NCBI RefSeq assembly: GCF_014077505.1
Contig: NZ_JACGWA010000001.1
Coordinates: 620,001 to 684,000, forward strand
Length of the DNA: 64,000 nt
Direction: 5' to 3'
From: Colwellia sp. BRX10-3
Lineage (GTDB): Bacteria > Pseudomonadota > Gammaproteobacteria > Enterobacterales > Alteromonadaceae
Shown: positions 48,533 through 58,352 of the stretch, in pieces
How positions within the stretch are numbered: position 1 is the first letter of the stretch
Layout of the letters: each line of letters begins with the position of its first letter
The notes under the pieces: model-generated
Database searches by the model: none
Seen by the model: the letters and a program-made list of their open reading frames with translations, nothing else
Told to the model about the DNA's origin: nothing
Made by a program: the position numbers and the translations under genes

Positions 48533-51115
48533 TTAACTTTTATTGAGTAAAAAAGTTTCAATTTCATCGCCTGGTAAAGGCTTATAATAATAATACCCTT
48601 GACCATAAACACAGCCCATGTTTCTTAATAGTTCAGCATCGGCTTCGTTTTCAATACCTTCTCCAACCGTTGACATATTTAAATTAGCGGCTAAATCAAT
48701 AATGGTTTTAATTATCGCTTGATGATTCCCACTTTCGTGCACATTATTAATAAAGGAGCGGTCAATCTTTAAAACATCCATAGGGAAACGATGTAAATAA
48801 CTTAAACTTGAATACCCGGTACCGAAGTCATCGAGCAATATTTTCACTCCCATTTTTTTCAATGCCCGCATATTGTCGAGCACAATATCACTATTTTCTA
48901 ACAACGCTCGCTCGGTTAATTCGACACGAACTTGATGCGATTGCACGCCAGTTTTATCAATTATAGTTTGAATGTCTTGCGGTAAACTTAAACTGAAAAA
49001 GTGATTACAATACAAATTACAGCTAACATAAAGGTGGTCTAACCCTAAACGTTGTTGCCAAAGTTTAAGCTGTTGGCATGATTTTTCTAAAATTTGTAAA
49101 TCAATCGCTATCACTAAATTGGTTTCTTCTGCTAACGGAATAAAGTCATTTGGGAAAACAAAACCACGTTTATCACTCTGCCATCGCGCCAAGGCTTCAA
49201 AGCCAATTATTTTACCACCACTCATTTCTACTATCGGTTGAAAGTACGGAATAAACTCTTTATTATCAATGCCTTCTCTAATGTCATTTTCCAGTAGCAT
49301 GGCATTTTGCACTTTTTTATGCATGCTTGAATCAAATACTTCAAAGCGCCCTTTACCTTTATCTTTTGCGTGATACATTGCAATATCGGCATCTCTGAGC
49401 ATGGTATCTGCACTTTTATAACGCTCATTATTAAATAATACACCTATGCTGGTGCCAATAAAAACTGACTGATTTTCAATAGTAAACGGTAAAGACATTA
49501 ATGCTGTTATTCGTTGAGCTATTTCGTATGTACCTTCATTGCTCTCGATATCTTCTACCAAAATAACAAATTCGTCGCCACCTAAACGCGCTACGGTATC
49601 TTTGTCTCGCACTACGTCAATTAACGCGGTAGAAATTTCTTTAAGGAGACTATCACCGGCATGATGTCCAAAACTGTCATTCACCACTTTAAAGCGGTCT
49701 AAATCAAGAAACAAAACGGCAAATTTAAATTCGGGACGGCGTTTATTGCATGCTATGGCATGGTTTAATAAGTTTATAAATACCGCTCGATTAGGTAAGC
49801 CCGTTAGAATGTCGTGTGATGCAGCATGTTGAAGTTTTTCTTCGGCTATTTTCCGCTGTTTTATCTCATCTTCTAAGGCGGCGGTGCGCAGTTTTACTTG
49901 ATATTCTAAAAGTTCATGAGCTTTGCGTTCATCGTTGGCAATTGTGCGGCGATTCATCGCTGATGCCACATGCCGTGATACAAAACGTAAAAGCTCAGCG
50001 TCTTGCTCAGAAAAATTTATTGATTGCTGATAACTTTGTAAAACCATAGCACCCAGCATTTCACCTGAATGAATTAATGGTACGCCAAGCCACGATACTA
50101 CATTAGCGCCTGGTTTAATGGTTTTACCTTGTTGATGTAAAGCTAGCATAGCTTGCTGATCAAGCAACACAGTTTCGCCACTTCTTAATACTAATTCAGT
50201 GAAGCGATTTGACAGTTTACGCGGCTGATAATGCTCATCGTTAGTATTAAGTTTTTGATCAAGAAAATAGGCAAAAAACAACTCTTCATCTACCGCATTA
50301 TATTTAGCAATATAAAAGTTTTCAGCATTGATCAACTGACCAACTATGTTATGAACCATACTGTAAAAGATGTCGATATCTAAATCAGGATCATTGGTTA
50401 ACTCTGAAATGCGGTATAACGACTCTTGTAATAGCTCGGCTTTCTCACGATCGCGGATTTGTTGCATTAATTCTCGTGTTCGTGCGTCTACGGCGGCTTT
50501 TAATCGTCCTCTGTCCTGTAAGCGTATCAATGCTGTGACGATATGTTGAGCGGTAAACTCCAGTAAATCTAGCTCAGATTCTTGATAGCGAGTTTCGGCC
50601 GAATAACTTTGTACGGCCATAAGTCCGATAACAAAACCATCATGTATCAAAGGCACACCAAGCCAATCTATACTCTCTGCGCCGACAGATTTAATCTTTT
50701 TATCTTGCTCTAATTGCGCAACAACTTCTGGTGTTGCCAATAAAGCTTTTCCGCTTTCAATGACGAAATTTGTCATTGAACCTTCAAAGTGATGGAGTGG
50801 ATAAACACGCAGCTCTAATTCGTCTTTCTCATCAACATGGTATACCAACTCTAAAGTTGATAATGTTTGATCATATAACACGATATAGAAATTATTGGCG
50901 CTCATTACAGCAGCAATAGATTGATGAACTTGTTCAAAGAGAGCATTAAGGTCGGCACAATCAATCGATAATTGATTGAGCTTTAATAGAGCTGTGTAGC
51001 GATCTTGAAGCTTTTGATACTTATTCAGCAAGACAATAGATTCTTTTGCCAAATCTGTATTTGAATTAGCTAATGGCTTTAATGGGTCTAATGAATCTGT
51101 CAACTTTTTCACCAT
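48533..51115 (-). CDS. GAF-GAF-GGDEF-EAL cyclic-di-GMP enzyme
   Basis: An 860-residue cytoplasmic signalling protein. The order is: N-terminal coil, GAF domain 1 (about 50-200), coil, GAF domain 2 (about 235-390), coil, GGDEF (about 430-595) and EAL (about 605-855). The diguanylate cyclase motif is intact (RLGGDEFVIL) and an RXXD inhibitory site (RDKD) lies five residues before it. The phosphodiesterase motifs are also intact (GFEALARW, VELTERAL, LLDDFGTGYSSL, KIDRSF, GEGIE). Both activities are thus possible, with the GAF pair sensing a small ligand. The two GAF domains share parallel motifs (WLGVPLIHDGFVIGLMAVQSY and WLGVPLIHSGEMLGAMVLQSY), so they look like an internal duplication. Confidence 0.93.
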   Translation of the reverse strand: MVKKLTDSLDPLKPLANSNTDLAKESIVLLNKYQKLQDRYTALLKLNQLSIDCADLNALFEQVHQSIAAVMSANNFYIVLYDQTLSTLELVYHVDEKDELELRVYPLHHFEGSMTNFVIESGKALLATPEVVAQLEQDKKIKSVGAESIDWLGVPLIHDGFVIGLMAVQSYSAETRYQESELDLLEFTAQHIVTALIRLQDRGRLKAAVDARTRELMQQIRDREKAELLQESLYRISELTNDPDLDIDIFYSMVHNIVGQLINAENFYIAKYNAVDEELFFAYFLDQKLNTNDEHYQPRKLSNRFTELVLRSGETVLLDQQAMLALHQQGKTIKPGANVVSWLGVPLIHSGEMLGAMVLQSYQQSINFSEQDAELLRFVSRHVASAMNRRTIANDERKAHELLEYQVKLRTAALEDEIKQRKIAEEKLQHAASHDILTGLPNRAVFINLLNHAIACNKRRPEFKFAVLFLDLDRFKVVNDSFGHHAGDSLLKEISTALIDVVRDKDTVARLGGDEFVILVEDIESNEGTYEIAQRITALMSLPFTIENQSVFIGTSIGVLFNNERYKSADTMLRDADIAMYHAKDKGKGRFEVFDSSMHKKVQNAMLLENDIREGIDNKEFIPYFQPIVEMSGGKIIGFEALARWQSDKRGFVFPNDFIPLAEETNLVIAIDLQILEKSCQQLKLWQQRLGLDHLYVSCNLYCNHFFSLSLPQDIQTIIDKTGVQSHQVRVELTERALLENSDIVLDNMRALKKMGVKILLDDFGTGYSSLSYLHRFPMDVLKIDRSFINNVHESGNHQAIIKTIIDLAANLNMSTVGEGIENEADAELLRNMGCVYGQGYYYYKPLPGDEIETFLLNKS

Positions 51116-51222
51116 ATTACACGGTTAATTTTTATGATGGAGTCAGTTATCTGCCCCCAATCCTTTAAAACACAAGCCAAAGTAACAAAAAACAAGCGAC
51201 TTATCTACCCTAAGCCATTGTT

Positions 51223-51510
51223 TTATTTATTAAGTTTTTTCGATTCCGCTACTTCAGCTTTGTTACCACAAACGCCAGTCTGCTTGTCGTCTCGATAGTA
51301 ACGAATATCAATACAATCTTGTTGGTATCTGCGTTCTAACTCTGTGCGCAATATAGGTTTATTTTTGGTATTGATAATTTGTTTATGTAATGCCTGACAT
51401 TGTTGCACTTGCTCTGAAGCTAACGTTACATCCTCACAGGTATTATTGTTGGAACTACATGCTGAAAAAAACACTACTGAGGAAACGACTATAACCAGAT
51501 TTTTTATCAT
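51223..51510 (-). CDS. Small lipoprotein, function unknown
   Basis: A 95-residue predicted lipoprotein: a hydrophobic signal with lipobox FFSAC (Cys18), then a serine/asparagine-rich linker and a mature part with four cysteines (TCEDV, QQCQAL, QDCIDI, VCGNK). I do not recognise the family. The gene lies between the GGDEF-EAL gene and the oxygenase and has its own AGAAG-type ribosome binding site. It is short but coding appearance is good because of the coherent signal and cysteine pattern. Confidence 0.7.
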   Translation of the reverse strand: MIKNLVIVVSSVVFFSACSSNNNTCEDVTLASEQVQQCQALHKQIINTKNKPILRTELERRYQQDCIDIRYYRDDKQTGVCGNKAEVAESKKLNK

Positions 51511-51726
51511 GCTACTTCTCTTTTATTTTAAAAAAAATTATTTAATAGCCGATAATGAAAGGGTTAGCATAATTTGGCCGTTACCATTCATCATATTATT
51601 ATGGCTATATTAAAACGAAAATGATTGTGTGAGGTAAAGTCACTACAAACTCAATACCCATCAAGTCATATCATATACAGTAAGGTGAGTTATTGTTGTC
51701 TTCATCACCTACGATGATTGAATTCA

Positions 51727-51754
51727 TTCACTTCCTTTTAGTTTGGTATATAAT
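51727..51754 (+). promoter_or_regulatory. Possible promoter of the oxygenase gene
   Basis: A perfect -10 TATAAT (51749-51754) with a weak -35 TTCACT (51727-51732) at 16 bp spacing. It lies 50 bp upstream of the ATG, which has the Shine-Dalgarno sequence AGGGGA. Confidence 0.42.
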
Positions 51755-51803
51755 ACGTAAAAATAAAGATTTAGCATTAAGATTATTGTATTAGGGGAAA
51801 AGT

Positions 51804-52643
51804 ATGCAAGTACAAGTTGTTGATTATAGGGCTGATGACGCCGCACAAAAATTTGTTGAAAGTCTGCGCAACACTGGATTTGGGGTGTTAACTAATCACC
51901 CGATTCAACAGGCTTTAGTAGATAAAATATATCACGATTGGTATGTGTTTTTTACACAAGAAGAAAAGCAAGAGTTTGCATTTGATCCTGAAAAACAAGA
52001 CGGTTATTTTGCTCCTGAAATTTCAGAAACCGCCAAAGGTCATAACAAAAAAGATATTAAAGAATACTATCATGTTTATCCTTGGGGACGCATTCCTGAA
52101 CAACTGAAAACAGATATTCTTAATTATTATAAAATGGCTTCAGATCTTGCCAGCGAATTGCTTGATTGGGTAGAAAAGTATAGCCCACCAGAAGTCACAA
52201 AACTTTATTCTGAGCCCTTGTCTAATATGATAATGGACACACCTAATACCTTGTTAAGAATACTGCATTACCCACCACTCAAAGGTACAGAAGAACCTGG
52301 CGCTATTCGCGCAGCAGCTCACGAAGATATTAATCTACTAACAATTTTACCCGCTGCCAACGAACCAGGTTTACAAGTGCAAGCACAAGATGGCGAATGG
52401 CTAGATGTTCCAGCTGACTTTGGTCATTTGATTGTTAATATTGGTGATATGCTACAAGAAGCCTCGCAAGGGTATTTCCCATCAACAAGTCATAGGGTAA
52501 TTAATCCAACGGGTGAAAACGCCGCTAAATCACGCATCTCTTTACCCTTATTTTTACACCCTAGGAACGAAGTGGTCTTGTCAGAAAAACACACCCATGC
52601 CAGTTATTTATTGGAAAGGCTAAAAGAGTTAGGTGTTAAGTAA
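51804..52643 (+). CDS. Fe(II)/2-oxoglutarate-dependent oxygenase, isopenicillin N synthase-like
   Basis: A 279-residue cytoplasmic oxygenase of the IPNS/DIOX fold. The iron ligands are visible as H and D in AAHEDINLLT and H in STSHRVINP; the 2-oxoglutarate anchor appears as SRISLPLF. The N-terminal DIOX_N-like region includes GFGVLTNHPI. Related proteins act on small metabolites such as ethylene, flavonoids or clavaminate, so the substrate cannot be assigned. It is a single-gene transcript with its own promoter and a strong terminator. Confidence 0.88.
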   Translation: MQVQVVDYRADDAAQKFVESLRNTGFGVLTNHPIQQALVDKIYHDWYVFFTQEEKQEFAFDPEKQDGYFAPEISETAKGHNKKDIKEYYHVYPWGRIPEQLKTDILNYYKMASDLASELLDWVEKYSPPEVTKLYSEPLSNMIMDTPNTLLRILHYPPLKGTEEPGAIRAAAHEDINLLTILPAANEPGLQVQAQDGEWLDVPADFGHLIVNIGDMLQEASQGYFPSTSHRVINPTGENAAKSRISLPLFLHPRNEVVLSEKHTHASYLLERLKELGVK

Positions 52644-52662
52644 TTCCACTAAATTAGTTAAT

Positions 52663-52692
52663 AAAAAAGCCATCACATTGTGATGGCTTTTT
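52663..52692. terminator. Bidirectional terminator, oxygenase / RND pump
   Basis: Stem AGCCATCACA / TGTGATGGCT with only a 2-nt centre and A6/T5 flanks, between convergent genes. It can end transcripts from both sides. Confidence 0.87.
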
Positions 52693-52772
52693 AGTTTTAG
52701 CTTGACCCATACATGGACGGGACTGCTTTATATTTACTTTTAATTTAAATAGTAACTATTTAAATATTGTCC

Positions 52773-55700
52773 CTATGAGGTTTCACCTTTAAGGCTGTCT
52801 AACGCAGGCGACTCAGCTTGTGGCACTTTTTTCTTACGCTTAAACAATGCTTTAAGATCTTCAATTATAAGATAAAGGCAAGGTATCAGTACCAAGGTAA
52901 CAATGGTGGCAAATAACACCCCAAAAGCTAGTGAGACTGCCATAGGTATAACAATTTGTGCTTGTGCACTTACTTCAAAGAAGATGATAGGTACTAAACC
53001 AATAAACGTTGTTATTGACGTTAACATGATGGCTCTAAAACGTTTATTACCGGCATGCATTACCGCATCTTTTAGTCTTATACCGCGTTTTCTTGCGTTG
53101 TTAACATAATCAACCATGACCAAGGAGTCATTCACCACCACCCCAGCAGCGGCTAATATCCCCATCACTGACAAGGCACTTAAATCCATACCTAAAATAA
53201 AGTGACCAAGAACAGCACCAATAATACCAAAAGGAATAACCACCATAATCATCATCGCCTGTGAATAAGACTTCAGCGGTATCGCTAGCAATGAAAATAT
53301 GATCATTGATGAGATAACGAAATCGCGCAACTGGCTGTCAGCACCATCCATTTCTTCTTGAATACTTCCCGTTACTTCACTTTTAACTTGCGGGTATTTT
53401 TTTAATAGCTCTGGAATAAAATTATCTCTAATATCATTAGCCACTTTAAAAGGTTCAACCTGTTCAGCATCGACACTCGCCCAAACATTAATCGTACGAT
53501 TACCATTTTCACGACGAATACGTGTTACACCTTCTTGTAGAGTAATCACAGCAAGTTCAGATAGTGGCAGCTCGGCACCATTAGGCGCTTGTATCATCAC
53601 ATCATCAACATGGCCAACAGAGCTTCGTTGATCAAGCGGGTAACGCACCATCACTTTCACTTCTTCACTGTCACGTAAAATACGCTGGGCTTCTAAGCCG
53701 TAGAAGCTATAACTTACTTGCGAGGCAATGTCTGCTAGGGTTAAGTTCAAACTGTAAGCTAGTGGCTTCAATTCAAACTGTACTTCTTTAGCACTTGTTT
53801 GGCGACTATCGTTAACATCACCAAGCCCTTTAAGTAAATTAAGTTTAACTTTTAATTCTCTTGCCGCTGCCAGTAATTCTGCATCATTTTTACTTTCTAA
53901 TCTAAAGGCAATATCACCGTCATCGCGGCCACCACCAAATAAATTATCACCAATGGTGAATGATTTTACACCTGGATAATTAGGAATGGCTGCACGCCAT
54001 AAATCGGCAAGCTCAAAAGTATTCATCGGACGTAATTCAGGTATAACAAGCTTGACCATAAGTTGGCCACTTGTTCTGCTGCGTAAATCAACCTGCATAT
54101 CAGAGATCATTGAATTGCCATATTCAGCTTCAATTTCTTTATCAATACGGTTAATAACTCCTTGAATATTTAACAAGGTTTCCAGCGTGGCTTTTTCTGA
54201 AGCATCGACATTCATTTCTACCGTAACTCGAGGAAAATCATGTGGAATTTTAGGTTGACCAACAAAACGTACAAAACCACCGCTGAACAAACCGGCACTA
54301 ATGAGCATTAAGCTAATAAAAAACATTAATACCGCATAACGATATTGAATAAATACCGCTAAAGCTGGGCTATAAACGTTTTCAATAAAGGCCTTCAACT
54401 TTCTATCAATCCATGCACGCAACCTATCAATTGGATTTTTAGGGTTAAAGGCTTTCATTTTCATTTTCACCAAATGTGCTGGTAAAATAAGTTTAGATTC
54501 AACTAAAGAAAAAATTAAGCAAAGAATAACCACAGAGCCAATGGCTTTACCAAACGCTGAAGACGGCCCCTCACCAAAAAGGAAAGGGAGAAATACCGCA
54601 ATAGTGGTTAATACACCGAAGGTAGCTGGCATGGCAACACGTTTAACGCCTCGAATAACATTTTCGGTGCTATGGCCGTGTTCTTCAATTTCATCATGGG
54701 CACTTTCGCCCATCACTATGGCGTCATCAACCACGATACCCAGCACTAATATGAAGGCGAATAGGCTAATAACATTAATGGTGACATTGACAAACTCAAG
54801 TGGCATTACCAGTAATGTTCCAAGGAAACATACCGGTAGACCCATCATTACCCAAAAAGCTAAACGAACACGTAAAAATAGCGCCAACATTAAAAATACC
54901 AGCACAGCGCCACTTTTCATGTTGTCGACCATCATGTTTAAGCGACCTTCGAGGTAGTAAGTCATATCAACCCAAGTTTCTAACTTAACACCTGGAGGTA
55001 ATACCGCTGACTTTTCTTCCACATATTTTTTAACTACATCGGCAATATCGGTAATACTTTGATTATCAGCCGCACCAATAAATAAGGTTACTGAGTTTTC
55101 TCCATTAAATTTCGAGTATTGCAGGCCTTCTTCAAAGCCATCAATAATGGTGGCGATTTCGCCTAACACAATGCGAGTACCATCAGCTAAAGTTACTACG
55201 GGAATTTGCTCGAATTCATGCCCTCGATACGCCTGATTTTCTACACGAAGGTTGATATAACCATTTTCTGCACGAATTTGCCCTGCTGACATGTTCCGAG
55301 AATAACTGCGTACTGATTTAGCAATATCATTAAAACTCAAGCCGTATTCTCTCAGCTTATCTTTACTCACCTCAATAGAGATTTCATAGTCTAAACCGCT
55401 GAATAAATCAGATATATTGATCATTGGCAGTTGTTGAATTTCATTATGAATTTTACGACCAAGCTCTTTGAGTTCACCGTTAGTTAGATCACCATATAAG
55501 CTAAGGTACATGACTTCTTGACGAAACTTTTGACGCTCTACTTTTATCCGTTCCATACCATCTGGGAAGCTAGAAATTGAATCTATTGCAGATTTTACTT
55601 CTTCAAGCACAACTTGAGGATCGTAATCTAGCTCAACTTCAAACCAACCGTTAGAAAAGTTTCGGTTTGAATAAGTAATCACTCGTTTAAGGCCTTGAAC

Positions 55701-55976
55701 CGTTTCAAGTGCCTCTTCGATTTTAATGGTTATACCTTCTTCAACTTCTTGTGGCGCGGCTCCAGGGTAGGGTGCAGTATAAGAAATCCAATTAATCTGA
55801 AGTTGCGGAAACATTTGTTTATTGATGGTTTGAATGGTTAACAAACCACCCACTAAAATGAAAATCATCAATAAGTTGGCTGCAACGCTATTGCGAGCAA
55901 ACCAAGCTATTATTCCGGTATTAGTATCAATACTGTGGTCAATTTCTGGCGTTTTTTTAGGCGTGACAGTTGTCAT
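52773..55976 (-). CDS. RND family efflux pump, inner-membrane subunit
   Basis: A 1067-residue proton-driven RND permease (AcrB/HAE1 type). It has the twofold arrangement: membrane segment 1 (about 28-48), a large periplasmic pore domain, six membrane helices from about 345, and a repeat of the same in the second half (second periplasmic domain about 570-875). The proton-relay aspartates sit in GIVVDDAIVMGES, and GVVVNDSLVMVDYVN is the counterpart in the second half. The adaptor gene is 2 bp upstream. No outer-membrane channel gene is linked, so a TolC encoded elsewhere is presumably used. Substrate unknown. Confidence 0.93.
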   Translation of the reverse strand: MTTVTPKKTPEIDHSIDTNTGIIAWFARNSVAANLLMIFILVGGLLTIQTINKQMFPQLQINWISYTAPYPGAAPQEVEEGITIKIEEALETVQGLKRVITYSNRNFSNGWFEVELDYDPQVVLEEVKSAIDSISSFPDGMERIKVERQKFRQEVMYLSLYGDLTNGELKELGRKIHNEIQQLPMINISDLFSGLDYEISIEVSKDKLREYGLSFNDIAKSVRSYSRNMSAGQIRAENGYINLRVENQAYRGHEFEQIPVVTLADGTRIVLGEIATIIDGFEEGLQYSKFNGENSVTLFIGAADNQSITDIADVVKKYVEEKSAVLPPGVKLETWVDMTYYLEGRLNMMVDNMKSGAVLVFLMLALFLRVRLAFWVMMGLPVCFLGTLLVMPLEFVNVTINVISLFAFILVLGIVVDDAIVMGESAHDEIEEHGHSTENVIRGVKRVAMPATFGVLTTIAVFLPFLFGEGPSSAFGKAIGSVVILCLIFSLVESKLILPAHLVKMKMKAFNPKNPIDRLRAWIDRKLKAFIENVYSPALAVFIQYRYAVLMFFISLMLISAGLFSGGFVRFVGQPKIPHDFPRVTVEMNVDASEKATLETLLNIQGVINRIDKEIEAEYGNSMISDMQVDLRSRTSGQLMVKLVIPELRPMNTFELADLWRAAIPNYPGVKSFTIGDNLFGGGRDDGDIAFRLESKNDAELLAAARELKVKLNLLKGLGDVNDSRQTSAKEVQFELKPLAYSLNLTLADIASQVSYSFYGLEAQRILRDSEEVKVMVRYPLDQRSSVGHVDDVMIQAPNGAELPLSELAVITLQEGVTRIRRENGNRTINVWASVDAEQVEPFKVANDIRDNFIPELLKKYPQVKSEVTGSIQEEMDGADSQLRDFVISSMIIFSLLAIPLKSYSQAMMIMVVIPFGIIGAVLGHFILGMDLSALSVMGILAAAGVVVNDSLVMVDYVNNARKRGIRLKDAVMHAGNKRFRAIMLTSITTFIGLVPIIFFEVSAQAQIVIPMAVSLAFGVLFATIVTLVLIPCLYLIIEDLKALFKRKKKVPQAESPALDSLKGETS

Positions 55977-55978
55977 GA

Positions 55979-57196
55979 TTATTCCCCTGAACCACTGTCA
56001 TTTTGTGCAACTTGCGACTCGCTAGTATTTTCGTCTGGGTCTTTATCACTAACTTGTGGTTTTTTATCACTAATCAAAGCCAATTTCATCCCATCAATAG
56101 GATAATCAAGTGCAGAAACTATTAATTTATCACCATCGCCTAAACCGCTTGAAATAATGATGTTTTCACCATCTTGACGGACAATCTTCACAGTTGAATA
56201 ATGTAATCTTGATTCATTATCCAAAATCGCAACACGGCTATTTTCAACTAAATAACGAGGAATACTTGCCGCTTGTGTTATTTCTACCCCTAAAACTTTT
56301 GCCTTAACATACGAGCCAAAACGTAGTGGTGTTTTTTGATTGTTATCTGATAAAGCATATGGGTCAAAAATTACAGCAACCAAATAACTCATACGACTTT
56401 TACTATCGATAACACCTTCGTCACGAGCAATTTTCGCTGTCCATATTGTTTCAATGCCAGCAAATGTACCGGTCAAATTAACCGTTGCGTCTTTACCTTG
56501 ATCAATCAAAAACTGTAATTGATTATCCGCCACAGGTAAGCGTACTTCAGCAATTGCAGTACCTAGCAATTTCCCAACCATACTGCCGGTGCCAACAAAA
56601 GAACCTAAACCTACATTTCTGCTGTCGATCATCGCATCGTAGGGCGCTCTAATTTCTGTGCGCTCTAAATTACGTTTCGCGCGCAATATAGTTGCTTGTG
56701 CAGATTTTACTCGCGCTATTTCTTGGGCCAGTTGAGGTTTACGTAAACTTAATTGTGTAGGTGAGGCATCGGTAATTTGCTTCCATTCTTGCTCAGCAAC
56801 TTGCCCTTGTGCTCGTTCCGTCTCTAAAGATGCACGTGCTGATGCCATTTGTGCTTCAGCTTCAATAAGTGCCGCTTCGTAATCATTAGGGTCTATGCGC
56901 GCCAGTAGTTGACCTTCTTTTACAAAACCACCACGAACAAATGCTGCTGATAACTCGACAATCTGTCCGCTAACCTGTGCAACTAGTTCAGTTTCATATT
57001 TTGGTTTAACCACCCCATAGGAATCAACTTTTAGGGTCATTGGTGCAAGCGTAATCGCCTCGACAGCAACAATAGGGGTATTATCAACTTCTGCTTTTTC
57101 TTGCGGTGGCTTTTTCATACTTGAAAATAGAAAAAATACTAAAAAACCGGCAATTAGAATGACAATAGGTATAATTATTTGTTTTTTCCGTGTCAC
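55979..57196 (-). CDS. RND efflux periplasmic adaptor (membrane fusion protein)
   Basis: A 405-residue adaptor that links the RND pump to an outer-membrane channel. It has an N-terminal membrane anchor (about residues 8-27), a biotinyl-lipoyl-like domain (SGQIVELSAAFVRGGFVKEG), a helical hairpin (about 105-165) and beta-barrel and membrane-proximal domains after that. The C-terminal tail is acidic and disordered. The start is GTG at 57196, preceded by GAGGA at proper distance. It forms an operon with the pump gene. Upstream direct repeats may be regulatory. Confidence 0.9.
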   Translation of the reverse strand: MTRKKQIIIPIVILIAGFLVFFLFSSMKKPPQEKAEVDNTPIVAVEAITLAPMTLKVDSYGVVKPKYETELVAQVSGQIVELSAAFVRGGFVKEGQLLARIDPNDYEAALIEAEAQMASARASLETERAQGQVAEQEWKQITDASPTQLSLRKPQLAQEIARVKSAQATILRAKRNLERTEIRAPYDAMIDSRNVGLGSFVGTGSMVGKLLGTAIAEVRLPVADNQLQFLIDQGKDATVNLTGTFAGIETIWTAKIARDEGVIDSKSRMSYLVAVIFDPYALSDNNQKTPLRFGSYVKAKVLGVEITQAASIPRYLVENSRVAILDNESRLHYSTVKIVRQDGENIIISSGLGDGDKLIVSALDYPIDGMKLALISDKKPQVSDKDPDENTSESQVAQNDSGSGE

Positions 57197-57202
57197 TGTG
57201 AC
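57192..57202. promoter_or_regulatory. Small palindrome over the adaptor start codon
   Basis: GTCACTGTGAC, an 11-bp perfect dyad with one central base, covers the GTG start of the adaptor gene. It could be a repressor site but is short and may be chance. Confidence 0.25.
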
Positions 57203-57820
57203 GTCCTCATAAAGTCTAAATATTTGTAGTTATTAGTTTAATTGCCTACAGGATACAGAAAATACTGCCTACAAAAACTAACAAAGTTGTAAATGCTTGT
57301 TACAAAATCCGCGCCGTTTTTTAATAGCCCATAAATTATAATAAAATAACCATATATAACAACAAGTTGGACGTTGTTAATTTATCTATTAAAATAAATC
57401 TACTGTTAACATCATTGTAAATTTAATAACATGTTGGTTTTTTTCACTAATAATTAAACTTTTGTAAAAGTATTTAGTCGATATAACTCATGTCTAATTT
57501 TTTATTGCTCTACATTAACTTAATCATAAGTTCACTAAGTAATTAGCTCTGATATTTAAAGCTGTAACTAAAAAATAGAACAATAATGGTTTAATTTAAT
57601 ACATCAAAAAAGTAAAATTAGATCACTAATAACAGAATGTATTAGCACAGCTATCTCCTGATAAATCACTTGTCTATTGCTCAATAGGTATCAGTTAGTG
57701 CATGTGAGTTAATATTTACATACTTACCGTTATAGTTTTTTATTGAATTAATTTTTTAAGCGTTTGAACCAAAAGGTAAATACATTAAGATGAGTCATCA
57801 TCTATAGTAGGAGGTAATTT
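57203..57820. other. Long AT-rich gap between the RND operon and terB
   Basis: More than 600 bp without a convincing gene between divergently transcribed units. It contains the direct repeat TGCCTACA at 57243-57250 and 57266-57273 (23-bp spacing, about two helical turns), 47-77 bp upstream of the adaptor start, which could bind a regulator of the pump. The rest is very AT-rich with no recognisable RNA gene. A GGAGG ribosome binding site precedes terB at its right end. Confidence 0.45.
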
Positions 57821-58282
57821 ATGTTATCAAAAATTAGTGCATTTTTTCAATCGTTAGGCGAAACCGGTCAGCAGCAAACCAACGAGTTAAGCTTAGAAAT
57901 TGCCTGCAGCGTATTATTATGTGAGGTCATGCTTGCCGATGGCCAACTTGATAAGGCTGAACAACAGAAACTAAATGATATTATCTCTGGCCAGTTTCGA
58001 TTATCGAATGATGAAGTAACAGAGATAATAAAACACTCGCTCGAACTTTGTGAAAACGCGACTGACTTTTATCAATTTACCTCTAAAATCAATGAAAGTT
58101 ACAGCCTTGAACAACGTATAAAAATGTTAGAACTTTTATGGCAGGTGGCTTATGCCGATGGTGAACTCGCGAGCATTGAAGAGCATATTATCCGTAAAAT
58201 TGCTGATTTACTGAATTTACGGCATAGCGAATATATTCAAACTAAGTTAAATATTCAATCAAAGGCAAGTGCAACTAAATAA
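57821..58282 (+). CDS. TerB-like (tellurite resistance family) protein
   Basis: A 153-residue all-helical protein of the TerB superfamily. The two characteristic acidic helix-pair motifs are present: LLCEVMLADGQLDKAEQQKL and VAYADGELASIEEHIIRKIA, in which aspartates and glutamates probably bind metal. It is soluble and preceded by a strong GGAGG ribosome binding site. No terC, terD or terZ genes are nearby, so tellurite resistance is not implied; single TerB domain proteins are common and of unclear role. Confidence 0.85.
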   Translation: MLSKISAFFQSLGETGQQQTNELSLEIACSVLLCEVMLADGQLDKAEQQKLNDIISGQFRLSNDEVTEIIKHSLELCENATDFYQFTSKINESYSLEQRIKMLELLWQVAYADGELASIEEHIIRKIADLLNLRHSEYIQTKLNIQSKASATK

Positions 58283-58308
58283 AAATTACTCCACGCATTG
58301 AAAGTTAT

Positions 58309-58352
58309 AGTTAACTTGCCGCCAGATCGGTTATTATAGCCGCAAGTTAACT
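58309..58352. promoter_or_regulatory. Long inverted repeat in the cvfB leader
   Basis: A perfect 11-bp inverted repeat (AGTTAACTTGC / GCAAGTTAACT) with a 22-nt spacer, ending 16 bp before the ATG of the S1-domain gene. The spacer contains TTATTATAG, which could be a -10 element, so the repeat may be a pair of operator half-sites flanking a promoter. A hairpin terminator for terB is the alternative, but no T tract follows. Confidence 0.55.

Noticed and set aside
57250-57270. SOS (LexA) box upstream of the RND operon
   Set aside because: The sequence has CAG...CTG order rather than the CTG-N10-CAG needed for LexA.
57821-58282. Tellurite resistance cluster
   Set aside because: Only a single TerB-like gene is present; no other ter genes lie nearby.
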